Assembly: GCA_034428935.1 (NCBI GenBank)
Contig: DAOUHB010000054.1
Location: 1-27,752 of the forward strand
From: JAAYZQ01 sp034428935
Lineage (GTDB): Bacteria; Chloroflexota; Anaerolineae; JAAYZQ01
Reading direction: 5' to 3'
Length of the DNA stretch: 27,752 nt
A program made the translations under genes and the position numbers. The notes under the pieces are model-generated. The model did not search any database. It had not been told where the DNA came from and saw only the letters and a list, made by a program, of their open reading frames with translations. Positions 21,977-27,752 of this stretch are shown here, piece by piece; within the stretch, counting starts at the first letter, position 1; every line of letters starts with the position of its first letter.

Positions 21977-22843
21977 TCATCCGGCACCCTGTGGCCCGTT
22001 CGTCTCGCCCCTGCGGCCCGGTTGGCACCTGGGGCAAAAGTGCGACGACCGGCCGCCGATGACCAACCTTTCGATGGTCGACTGGCAGCGCGGGCACGGC
22101 TGGCCCGCCCGACGATACACGGCCAGGCGCTCCTGGTGCCTGCCCGCCTGCCCTCCTGCGTCGACGTAGCCACCATCGCTCAACGTCGTGCCCTGGTCGG
22201 CAATGGCTTCTTCCAGGACGGCGCGAACGGCCCGGTAGAGGCGCTCCTGCTCCTCGCCGGCAAGGGAAGCCGCACTGCGCAGGGGATGGAGCCCGGCACG
22301 GTAGAGCGTCTCGTCGGCATAGATATTGCCCAGGCCGGCAAGAAAGGACTGGTTGAGAAGCAGCGATTTCAAGCGGCCGGACCGCCGCGCCAGCAGCCGG
22401 CGAAAATCGGCCAGGGTCAGGCCCTCCGCCAGGGGCTCGGGCCCCAGGCCGGCCGTCACCCTCTCGGGCTGGTCGACAAGATAGACGCGGCCGAACTTGC
22501 GCACGTCTCGGAAGCGCAATTGCTGACCATCGTCCAGATCGAAGAGGGCCTGCACATGCTTGTCGGGAGGCTCGTGGCGGGGCACGACCTGGAGGCGCCC
22601 GCTCATCTTCAGGTGGATGAGGAGATAGCCCTCGTCGAGGGCAATGACCACGTATTTGCCGCGCCGCCCGACGGACGTGACGCGCCGCCCGACGAGCCGG
22701 CAGCGCAGCTCTTCGCCGGCATCTTCTCCCTTGGGCCAGCCAAGGGTGCGTGGCCAGCGCAAGGTGACGTCCACGATGGTCCTGCCCACGAGGGGCTCTC
22801 TCAGCCCCCGGGCGACGGTTTCAACTTCCGGAAGTTCCGGCAT
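21977..22843 (-). CDS. mutM: Formamidopyrimidine-DNA glycosylase (Fpg/MutM)
   Basis: A 288-residue base-excision repair enzyme that removes oxidised purines such as 8-oxoguanine and nicks the DNA. The N-terminus MPELPEVETVARGL supplies the catalytic Pro after Met removal and the Glu beside it. LIHLKMSGRL holds the conserved Lys, and LLLNQSFLAGLGNIYADE is the helix-two-turn-helix. The zinc finger is CPRC, 16 residues, CPRC, with the conserved Arg (GGRSSHFCPRC) near the C-terminus. The length is normal (about 270-290). The start is fixed because Pro2 must follow Met. It sits between an SDR gene and the unknown protein, spaced 57 and 28 bp. The C-terminal tail after the finger (PGRRGETNGPQGAG) is a short extra. 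Confidence 0.96.
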   Translation of the reverse strand: MPELPEVETVARGLREPLVGRTIVDVTLRWPRTLGWPKGEDAGEELRCRLVGRRVTSVGRRGKYVVIALDEGYLLIHLKMSGRLQVVPRHEPPDKHVQALFDLDDGQQLRFRDVRKFGRVYLVDQPERVTAGLGPEPLAEGLTLADFRRLLARRSGRLKSLLLNQSFLAGLGNIYADETLYRAGLHPLRSAASLAGEEQERLYRAVRAVLEEAIADQGTTLSDGGYVDAGGQAGRHQERLAVYRRAGQPCPRCQSTIERLVIGGRSSHFCPRCQPGRRGETNGPQGAG

Positions 22844-22900
22844 CCTTGACGTTCCTCTCAGTCCACTCGCCGGTGTCTTGCCATGCCAGCTACAGACCTG

Positions 22901-23668
22901 CTAGCGGGTCGTCAGGCCGCCGTCGACGACGAGGGTGGTGCCGGTGATCCAGCCGGCCTCCGGTGAGGCGAGAAAGAGAATGGCGGGTGCGATGTCGCCG
23001 GCCCGTCCCAGGCGCCCCAGGGGATAGGGTTGCGCCATCTCCCGCTCCTTGGCAGCAGGGTCGGGCGCCTTGAGGACAATGTTCTCGTTCAGGGGAGTGA
23101 GAACAAAGCCAGGACAGACGGCGTTGACGCGCACGCCATAGGGGCCTGCCTGCAGGGCCAGGCTGCGGGTAAGAGACACAACGCCGGCCTTGGAAGCGTT
23201 GTAGGCGGGTGACGTCTCTCGGGCGCCATAGGCCCCGAGATAGGACGCAACGTTGACGACGGCGCCGCTTCGCTGCTCGAACAGGATAGGCAGGACGTGC
23301 TTGCACAGGAGGTAGACGCCCCTCAGGTTGGTGTCCATGACGATATCCCAATCGGGTTGGTCCAGGTCGGTGAGCAGGATGCGGTTGATGGTGCCGGCGC
23401 TGTTGACCAGGACGTCCAGGCGGCCAAACTCGGACAGGGTTTCGGCCACGAGGTTCTGCACGGCGTCCTCGTCGCGCACGTCGACGCGAGCAAAAGCAGC
23501 CGCGGCGCCGGCTGCCGCCAGGCGAGCGACGACCTGCTCGCCCTTTTCCGCGCTGCGGCCGGCAAGCATGACCGCCGCGCCTTGCGCCACAAAGAGCTCG
23601 GCCGCCGCCAGGCCGATGCCCGACGTCCCGCCCGTGATGAGAACTACCTGCCCGGTCATGTCCAGCAT
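22901..23668 (-). CDS. Short-chain dehydrogenase/reductase (FabG-like)
   Basis: A 255-residue classical SDR. The NAD(P)-binding TGGTSGIG (12-19) is followed by DVRDEDA, NSAG (90-93) and the YxxxK pair (Y156, K160), with the Ser in VNVASYLGAYG upstream. The C-terminus has the PGFVLTPL and VVDGGLTTR ends typical of FabG-like enzymes. It is likely an oxidoreductase for a hydroxyl or keto group; the substrate cannot be told from sequence. Asp (VDV) after the second strand does not settle NAD against NADP. ATG 23668 has GGAGGT 6 nt upstream, a good site. It lies between maf (60 bp) and mutM (57 bp) in the same direction. Confidence 0.93.
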   Translation of the reverse strand: MLDMTGQVVLITGGTSGIGLAAAELFVAQGAAVMLAGRSAEKGEQVVARLAAAGAAAAFARVDVRDEDAVQNLVAETLSEFGRLDVLVNSAGTINRILLTDLDQPDWDIVMDTNLRGVYLLCKHVLPILFEQRSGAVVNVASYLGAYGARETSPAYNASKAGVVSLTRSLALQAGPYGVRVNAVCPGFVLTPLNENIVLKAPDPAAKEREMAQPYPLGRLGRAGDIAPAILFLASPEAGWITGTTLVVDGGLTTR

Positions 23669-23728
23669 AAATGTACCTCCTCCGGCCGGGTGCCCTCGAA
23701 CTGCACCGGCGTGCGCTGCGGCAAACCG

Positions 23729-24394
23729 TCAGTGGGGTAGAACAAGGGGCACCTCACAGGCCTGGTGTGTAAAGGCATAGCACGATCCCGGCACGTTGGC
23801 CGGCACGGCGACGCCATAGGACTCGAGAGCTCGCCGCAGGTGACAGAGGGGCAGGCCCATGACCGTGAGCCAGCAGCCCTCAATGCGATCGACAGGCGCA
23901 AAGCCGCGGTGCTGGATGGCATAAGCACCGGCCTTGTCCAGCGGATCTCCTGTGGCCACGTAAGCTTCGATCTCGGCGTCCGTGTAATCGCGCATCCAGA
24001 CGACACTGCTGGCCAGCTCGTTGATCATGCGCCAGGTGGCGGGCTGCCAGACGCTGACGCCGGTATAGACCAGGTGAGAGCGGCCGCGCAGCCGGCTCAA
24101 CATGGCGGCCGCCTCGCCGGCATCGCGGGGCTTGCCCAGGATCTGTCCATCGAGGACGACGACGGTGTCGGCGGCGACCACGAGCTCGTCGCGCCGCACG
24201 TCGCGCATGGCATAGGCCTTGGCCCGGCTGACCCGGACGACGAGATCCGTGGGCGTCTCGCCGTCGAGCTGGCTTTCGTCCACCGCGGCGCCCCGGGCGA
24301 TAAAGGGAATGCCCAGGAGCGTCAGAAGTTGCCTGCGCCGGGGAGAGACCGAAGCGAGCACCAGGCGGCGAATGCCGGAATCATCCGATGGCAT
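23729..24394 (-). CDS. maf: Maf-family nucleotide pyrophosphatase
   Basis: A 221-residue Maf protein, a pyrophosphatase acting on non-canonical or modified nucleoside triphosphates. Visible motifs: LASVSPRRRQLL (about 12-23), the AVDES strand (36-40), VSRAKAYAM, VVAADTVV with the conserved Asp, ILGKPRDAGEA, SHLVYTGVSV and DKAGAYAIQ. All the family signatures are present. ATG 24394 has GAGGTG upstream. It is the first gene of the minus-strand operon, 133-140 nt from the promoter at 24534-24562. The C-terminal ~25 residues (after YGVAVPANVP) run on past the usual end, with no known domain. The exact nucleotide (YhdE-like or YceF-like) is not determined. Confidence 0.93.
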   Translation of the reverse strand: MPSDDSGIRRLVLASVSPRRRQLLTLLGIPFIARGAAVDESQLDGETPTDLVVRVSRAKAYAMRDVRRDELVVAADTVVVLDGQILGKPRDAGEAAAMLSRLRGRSHLVYTGVSVWQPATWRMINELASSVVWMRDYTDAEIEAYVATGDPLDKAGAYAIQHRGFAPVDRIEGCWLTVMGLPLCHLRRALESYGVAVPANVPGSCYAFTHQACEVPLVLPH

Positions 24395-24533
24395 CTGGCA
24401 CCTCGCTTCGGGACGCGTTGTCCGGTCTCGCCCGAAATGGGTTCGTCACTGTTTTCCTTCCTCAACCGCGCCGTTGGCGTCTGCAAGCCATTCCATCTCT
24501 GCCGCGCGGGAGCAGAATGATTTGGACTGGACG

Positions 24534-24562
24534 ATTATAACACAAAGGACACAGGATTTCAA
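24534..24562 (-). promoter_or_regulatory. Predicted promoter of the maf-SDR-mutM operon
   Basis: Read on the minus strand, TTGAAA (24562-24557) and a perfect TATAAT (24539-24534) are separated by exactly 17 nt. Transcription would begin near 24527, about 130 nt upstream of the maf start. The match is 11 of 12 to the sigma70 consensus. Confidence 0.7.
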
Positions 24563-24613
24563 ACGCCGGCTTTTCCGTTCTAACCCGGGGCTTTCGCGAA
24601 TCCAGGCTTCTTC

Positions 24614-24642
24614 TTGACAAGGCCCGCCGTCGGTGATATAAT
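24614..24642 (+). promoter_or_regulatory. Perfect sigma70 consensus promoter with extended -10
   Basis: TTGACA (24614-24619) and TATAAT (24637-24642) are separated by 17 nt, a 12 of 12 match. The triplet TGA just before TATAAT also gives the extended -10. Transcription would start near 24649. Full-consensus promoters are uncommon, being typical of rRNA, phage or strongly repressed genes. A strong or a tightly regulated transcript is therefore expected here. Confidence 0.75.
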
Positions 24643-24733
24643 TCATACAACTCATAACATCGCGCGCTCCTGTTGCCAAGACAGAGCTGTCGCTTGTGCA
24701 TTTTACGCAACGAGCATAGAGACATAGCAAGAG

Positions 24734-24771
24734 ACGCCCTGGCTGGTCACGATGTGGTGCCTGCGGCGTCT
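24734..24771 (+). promoter_or_regulatory. Leader hairpin before the antitoxin-like gene
   Basis: AGACGCC and GGCGTCT (ending at 24771) pair over 7 bp. The enclosed 26 nt can fold further: GGC with GCC and CAC with GTG. The ribosome site GGAGGG (24780-24785) lies 8 nt after the stem, and TTGTTGT immediately follows it. It may influence translation, or end transcription as an attenuator, although the U-run is poor. Only the base pairing is observed; the role is inferred. Confidence 0.4.
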
Positions 24772-24790
24772 TGTTGTATGGAGGGCCACT

Positions 24791-25003
24791 GTGAGCGATC
24801 CGCAGGACTCCGATCCCCAGGTGATCAGCGCCACCACCCTTCGTACCAAAACGCGGGACATCCTGGAATCAGCCAGGTTCGGTGGCGGCCACTTTATCGT
24901 GGAGACCTTTGGCAAGCCCATGGTAGCGATCGTGGGCGTAGAAGAATACTGGCGCCTCCTCGAGCTGGCCAAACAGCGAGAGCGTCCAACAACCGAAACG
25001 TGA
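24791..25003 (+). CDS. Phd/YefM-type antitoxin-like protein, no toxin next to it
   Basis: A 70-residue protein with the Phd/YefM pattern: VISATTLRTKTRDILESARFGG, then FIVETFGKPMVAIVGVEEYWRLLEL. In the family the N-terminal part binds DNA and the C-terminal tail binds a Doc, RelE or YoeB toxin. No toxin gene follows; the next gene is an FHA/kinase 78 bp away. The C-terminal tail here is very short (AKQRERPTTET), so toxin binding may be lost. Start GTG 24791 has GGAGGG 5 nt upstream; ATG 24752 is in frame but lies inside the leader hairpin. It could be a solo regulator of the kinase operon or a relic of a toxin-antitoxin pair. Confidence 0.75.
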   Translation: MSDPQDSDPQVISATTLRTKTRDILESARFGGGHFIVETFGKPMVAIVGVEEYWRLLELAKQRERPTTET

Positions 25004-25010
25004 AGTAGAG

Positions 25011-25030
25011 TGCGGCCGAGGAGGGCCGCA
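25011..25030 (+). promoter_or_regulatory. Hairpin between the antitoxin-like gene and the kinase
   Basis: TGCGGCC and GGCCGCA form a perfect 7-bp stem with a six-base GAGGAG loop. No U-run follows. A strong ribosome-site-like AAAGGAGGG comes just after at 25036-25044, but no start codon lies at the proper distance. It could be an RNA processing site or a partial terminator limiting read-through into the kinase. Confidence 0.35.
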
Positions 25031-25081
25031 AGAGGAAAGGAGGGCTCGCCACCGGCTCGATGGCGGATCTCATTCTAGATC

Positions 25082-26944
25082 ATGGCCGGGCGCGGGCAAA
25101 CAGGCAGAAACGATGGTCGGGCACAGAGTCAGGCCTCAGGGATAGGTTCCCTAATGTTGGCAGCAGAGATCCTGATCGTCGCGGCAGCGGCAGCGCTGGC
25201 CCTGCTTCTCGTGTTGGCGCTCGTCGCCCGGGTTCTCGGCGGAAAGAGCGCTGATGGGCACAGGGCCAGGTGCACGCGCTGCGGCGCGGTACTCCCGGAC
25301 CAGGCCACGAGCCAGGTCTGCCCGTCATGCCAGGTTGCCACTCCTCCCCAGCCGCCTCCCTTTGCCAAACATGCCCCCGGGGCCCAGGCCGGAAACCCCC
25401 GCCTGGTCGCCATCCGCGGCCCGCTGGCGCCCCGCGAGTTTCCCATCGATCCGGCAGGGCTGGCCATCGGGCGCCACTCAGATAACGACGTCGTCCTCCT
25501 CGACGAGCTGATGGTCTCGCGCTTCCACGCCGCCATCGCGGTAGAGAATGGCCAATATGTCCTCTACGACCGTGACAGCGTCAACGGCACGTGGCTCAAT
25601 GAGCAGCGGGTCTTCCGCCACGTCCTGACGCCCGGCGACCGCATCCAGATCTGGCAGTCGCAGTTTGCCTTTCAACTGTCCGACACCCCCGCGCCCGCTC
25701 GCCGGTCCATCGCCAGCGAGGTTGCCGTCCGCCCCACGATCCACGTGGCAGGCGAGGAGTTCTGCCACTACCACCTGGAAACCCTCATCGGACGGGGCGG
25801 TATGTCGGAGGTCTTTCGGGCTCGCGACGCGGAGGGCCGCGCCGTTGCCATCAAGATCCTGCAGCAGACCGACCCCTACCTGGTGACCAAGTTCGTCCAG
25901 GAGGGCAACGAGATCGGTCCGCTGCTGCGCGGCCACGACAACATCGTCTACGTGCACGAGTTCGGCCAGAGCCCCGACGACCGGCTGTATATCGTCATGG
26001 AGTATGTCGACGCCCCCTCACTGCGGAAGCTGCTCCACGGACCGCTGGAGGAGGCCAAGACGGTACGGATTATGGGGCAGGTGTGCAGCGCCCTGGCCTT
26101 TGCCCACCAGAACAACGTGGTGCATCGCGACATCAAGCCCGAAAACATCCTGGTGTCGGAGGATGGCGTTGTCAAGGTACTCGACTTTGGCATTGCCAAG
26201 CTCACCTCGGCCTCCACGGTGACCCGGGACAAGATCGTCGGCACTCCCGAGTACATTTCGCCCGAGCAGGCGCGCGGCGACCCGGTGCAGCCGGCCAGCG
26301 ACGTCTATTCCCTGGGCGTCGTCCTATACGAGCTGCTGTCGGGCAGCGTGCCGTTTCCCAGGTCGCGCACAGCCGAACCGTACGTGGCGGCCATCGAGGT
26401 AGTGCGGCAGCATCTGAAATGCGAGCCAGAGTCGCTGCGCAAGCGCAACCCCGACGTACGCGTCTCGTCCCGGGTGGAACGGGCAACGATGCGCGCCCTG
26501 AAAAAGAACGTCCAACATCGCTACCCCACCGCCAGGGAGTTGGGCGAGGCCCTGGGAACCGGCACAAAGGGCGGGCTGCCCGCAGGGAGCCCGGCCATAC
26601 CCTCGCAAGCCGGGGCCTCGTCCCCGAAAAAGCAGGTTACTGCTGCCTGCCTGGCCATCATCCAGGGACCACGCCGGGGTGAGCGGCTGCCCGTTGGCGA
26701 GGAGATGGTCCTGGGACGCTACGAGCTGGGCTCCGCCAACACGACCATCTCGCGCCAGCACGCCAGGATCTTTTACCGGGCGGGCAGCTTCTGGCTGGAA
26801 GACACGTCCAGAAACGGAACGTGGGTGAACGGATCGCGCGTCTATGGCGAGGTGCCGCTGCCCACGGGGGCCACCATCTCCATCGGCGAGAACGTAATCG
26901 TGCTTGAAGAGTCGAGAGAAACAAGAGGAGGAAAAAATGTCTGA
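25082..26944 (+). CDS. Membrane-anchored FHA - Ser/Thr kinase - FHA protein
   Basis: A 620-residue signalling protein. In order: a membrane helix (about 25-52, LAAEILIVAAAAALALLLVL and on), a zinc-ribbon-like CTRCG...CPSC pair (about 63-81), a first FHA domain (about 105-198; GRHSDNDVV, SRFHA, NGTW), and a Ser/Thr kinase (about 225-480). The kinase has a GRGGMSEV loop, K258, HRDIKPEN with D350, DFG with D368 and GTPEYISPEQARG. A Gly/Pro-rich linker leads to a second FHA domain (about 530-615; LGRYELGSAN, SRQHARI, NGTWVNG). All catalytic residues are present. ATG 25082 is the first start after an in-frame stop (25076) but lacks a good ribosome site; ATG 25154 would begin directly at the membrane helix. 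It overlaps the next gene by 8 nt. FHA domains bind phosphothreonine, so the kinase probably docks onto its own products. Confidence 0.93.
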   Translation: MAGRGQTGRNDGRAQSQASGIGSLMLAAEILIVAAAAALALLLVLALVARVLGGKSADGHRARCTRCGAVLPDQATSQVCPSCQVATPPQPPPFAKHAPGAQAGNPRLVAIRGPLAPREFPIDPAGLAIGRHSDNDVVLLDELMVSRFHAAIAVENGQYVLYDRDSVNGTWLNEQRVFRHVLTPGDRIQIWQSQFAFQLSDTPAPARRSIASEVAVRPTIHVAGEEFCHYHLETLIGRGGMSEVFRARDAEGRAVAIKILQQTDPYLVTKFVQEGNEIGPLLRGHDNIVYVHEFGQSPDDRLYIVMEYVDAPSLRKLLHGPLEEAKTVRIMGQVCSALAFAHQNNVVHRDIKPENILVSEDGVVKVLDFGIAKLTSASTVTRDKIVGTPEYISPEQARGDPVQPASDVYSLGVVLYELLSGSVPFPRSRTAEPYVAAIEVVRQHLKCEPESLRKRNPDVRVSSRVERATMRALKKNVQHRYPTARELGEALGTGTKGGLPAGSPAIPSQAGASSPKKQVTAACLAIIQGPRRGERLPVGEEMVLGRYELGSANTTISRQHARIFYRAGSFWLEDTSRNGTWVNGSRVYGEVPLPTGATISIGENVIVLEESRETRGGKNV

Positions 26945-27551
26945 TGACCGAACCGCACGCATGGACCAGCCCAATTGGTCCCGCAGGGAGACCGATCCGG
27001 ATGAGCAAAAGACCGTCATGGCGGGCCAGGAAAACGTGACACCGCCCACCCTTCCCATGGGCGATCAGGGCCGGAAAGGATGGGGGGAGAGCACGGGGCC
27101 TGGGTTCGTTCGTTCGCAGCCCCCCGGCCCCATCACGCCGCCGGGCCAGCCGCCCTTTGGCTCGCAGGGACCAGAGGGACAGACCATGATCATCAAGGAG
27201 CGCCCCACCCCGGTGTTCGCCTGGCTGGTGGTCGTGGACGGCCCCGATCGCAACAGCATCGGCACGGTCCACACCCTCCATCCCGACACGACGACCCTGG
27301 GGCGCGTCTCGGGCAATCGCATCGTGCTCAACGACGAGACCGTCTCGGCGCAGCACGCCCGCATCCGGCGCGAGGTCAAGGAGGGCCAGGAGCCGGTGTT
27401 CGCCCTGTTCGACATGGGCAGCCGGAACGGGATCTATGCCGGGCCCAAGGACAGCTACAAGGACGAGGAGAACCGTGTCTACCGCCACGAGCTGCAGGAC
27501 GGCGATTATCTGCTCGTGGGGGAAACGTCCCTGGTGTTCAAGAAGCTCTAG
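26937..27551 (+). CDS. FHA-domain protein with a disordered N-terminal tail
   Basis: A 204-residue protein. Residues 1-95 are Pro/Gly/Gln-rich and lack hydrophobic helices; residues about 100-204 form one FHA domain with LGRVSGNRIVLND (G122, R123), SAQHARIRR and GSRNGIY. The tail holds several Thr (TARM, EQKTVM, NVTPPT). The layout resembles GarA/OdhI, where a phosphorylated N-terminal Thr is read by the protein's own FHA domain. ATG 26937 has AAGAGGAGG 5 nt upstream and overlaps the kinase stop, so the two are translationally coupled. It is the natural substrate candidate for the upstream kinase; its target, if any, is unknown. Confidence 0.88.
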   Translation: MSDDRTARMDQPNWSRRETDPDEQKTVMAGQENVTPPTLPMGDQGRKGWGESTGPGFVRSQPPGPITPPGQPPFGSQGPEGQTMIIKERPTPVFAWLVVVDGPDRNSIGTVHTLHPDTTTLGRVSGNRIVLNDETVSAQHARIRREVKEGQEPVFALFDMGSRNGIYAGPKDSYKDEENRVYRHELQDGDYLLVGETSLVFKKL

Positions 27552-27659
27552 CGGGCGTGCAGCACCCTTCCGCGGGAATCGGCCGGGCACCATCTAGCGT
27601 TGGCCCGTTTGGGCTGTGGCGCTCCCACGAAACTGGTAGCGAATGTTGAGGAGGAGAGT

Positions 27660-27752
27660 ATGAACATCCGGCGTTGCTCCATTCTGGTCCTCTTGTTGGC
27701 GCTCCTGGCAGCCATTGCTCTGCCAGCCGCCGGCCAGGAGGCCGTAAGCATA
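27660..27752 (+). CDS. Exported protein, N-terminus only (cut by window end)
   Basis: ATG 27660 opens a frame that runs 31 codons to the window edge. The reading MNIRRCSILVLLLALLAAIA then LPAAGQEAVSI has the basic N-end, hydrophobic core and Ala-x-Gly-like cleavage region of a Sec signal peptide. GAGGAGGAGAG is directly upstream. The gap of 108 bp after the FHA gene shows no promoter I trust. The mature part, and so the function, is outside the window. Confidence 0.75.
   Translation, partial: MNIRRCSILVLLLALLAAIALPAAGQEAVSI

Larger units (their letters stand above)
24395..24790. other. Divergent intergenic region, no protein gene
   Basis: About 396 bp without a convincing coding frame separate maf (minus) from the antitoxin-like gene (plus). 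It carries a minus-strand promoter (24534-24562), a plus-strand promoter (24614-24642), 51 bp of spacer between them, and a plus-strand leader with hairpin potential. Its AT content is clearly above that of the genes around it. No tRNA shape or repeat was seen. Confidence 0.8.

Noticed and set aside
24395..24790. tRNA or other named RNA gene in the divergent intergenic region
   Set aside because: I could not find a cloverleaf or CCA end; only hairpins of uncertain meaning are present.
25060..25254. 64-codon frame before and inside the kinase gene
   Set aside because: It overlaps the kinase N-terminus, is Arg/Gly/Ser-rich like a frame shadow, and its ribosome site is 15 nt away.

Overview
The window is GC-rich, densely coded DNA from a bacterium, most likely a Chloroflexota member (Anaerolineae-like) with an anaerobic or ferredoxin-linked metabolism. 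This rests on a SecA with large insertions, a very long multi-GAF histidine kinase, a membrane-anchored FHA/Ser-Thr kinase and a 2-oxoacid:ferredoxin oxidoreductase operon. The lineage is inferred from gene content; there is no rRNA or tRNA gene to confirm it.

Layout. (1) 1-39: last codons of an upstream gene. (2) 183-6882: a good sigma70-type promoter and a 2196-codon secA. About 1300 residues have been added inside its helical scaffold/wing region, and the second part of that insertion is a tandem array of twelve units of about 63 residues. (3) 7020-14844: a promoter, then a signalling block of a winged-helix protein, a RAD55/KaiC-like ATPase, two small three-helix membrane proteins and a nine-GAF histidine kinase. 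(4) 14854-21115: starting 9 bp after the kinase gene, a metabolic block of a phosphate acyltransferase (Ptb-like), a P-loop NTPase, a second divergent Ptb-like protein, the four subunits of a VOR-type 2-oxoacid:ferredoxin oxidoreductase (delta, alpha, beta, gamma) and a metallo-beta-lactamase-fold protein. Spacing is short or overlapping through much of 7020-21115, so it may be one long transcription unit. (5) 21142-24394, minus strand: maf, a short-chain dehydrogenase, mutM/fpg and an unknown membrane-anchored protein, transcribed from a promoter at 24534-24562. (6) 24614-27752, plus strand: a perfect-consensus promoter, a leader of about 140 nt that can fold, a solo Phd/YefM antitoxin-like gene, an FHA-kinase-FHA protein, a second FHA protein, and the start of an exported protein cut by the window edge.

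How the parts may work together. The VOR operon would oxidise branched-chain 2-oxoacids to acyl-CoA with reduction of ferredoxin, and the Ptb-like enzyme would exchange CoA for phosphate, which normally leads to ATP through an acyl kinase that is not encoded here. The upstream ATPase/GAF-kinase block could sense redox or metabolic state for this pathway, but that is inference from adjacency. The right-hand FHA/kinase genes look like a GarA/OdhI-type phosphothreonine relay. The strongest candidates for undescribed biology are the repeat-expanded SecA, the winged-helix/KaiC-like/membrane/nine-GAF block, and the Ptb-NTPase-Ptb arrangement with an altered second Ptb.
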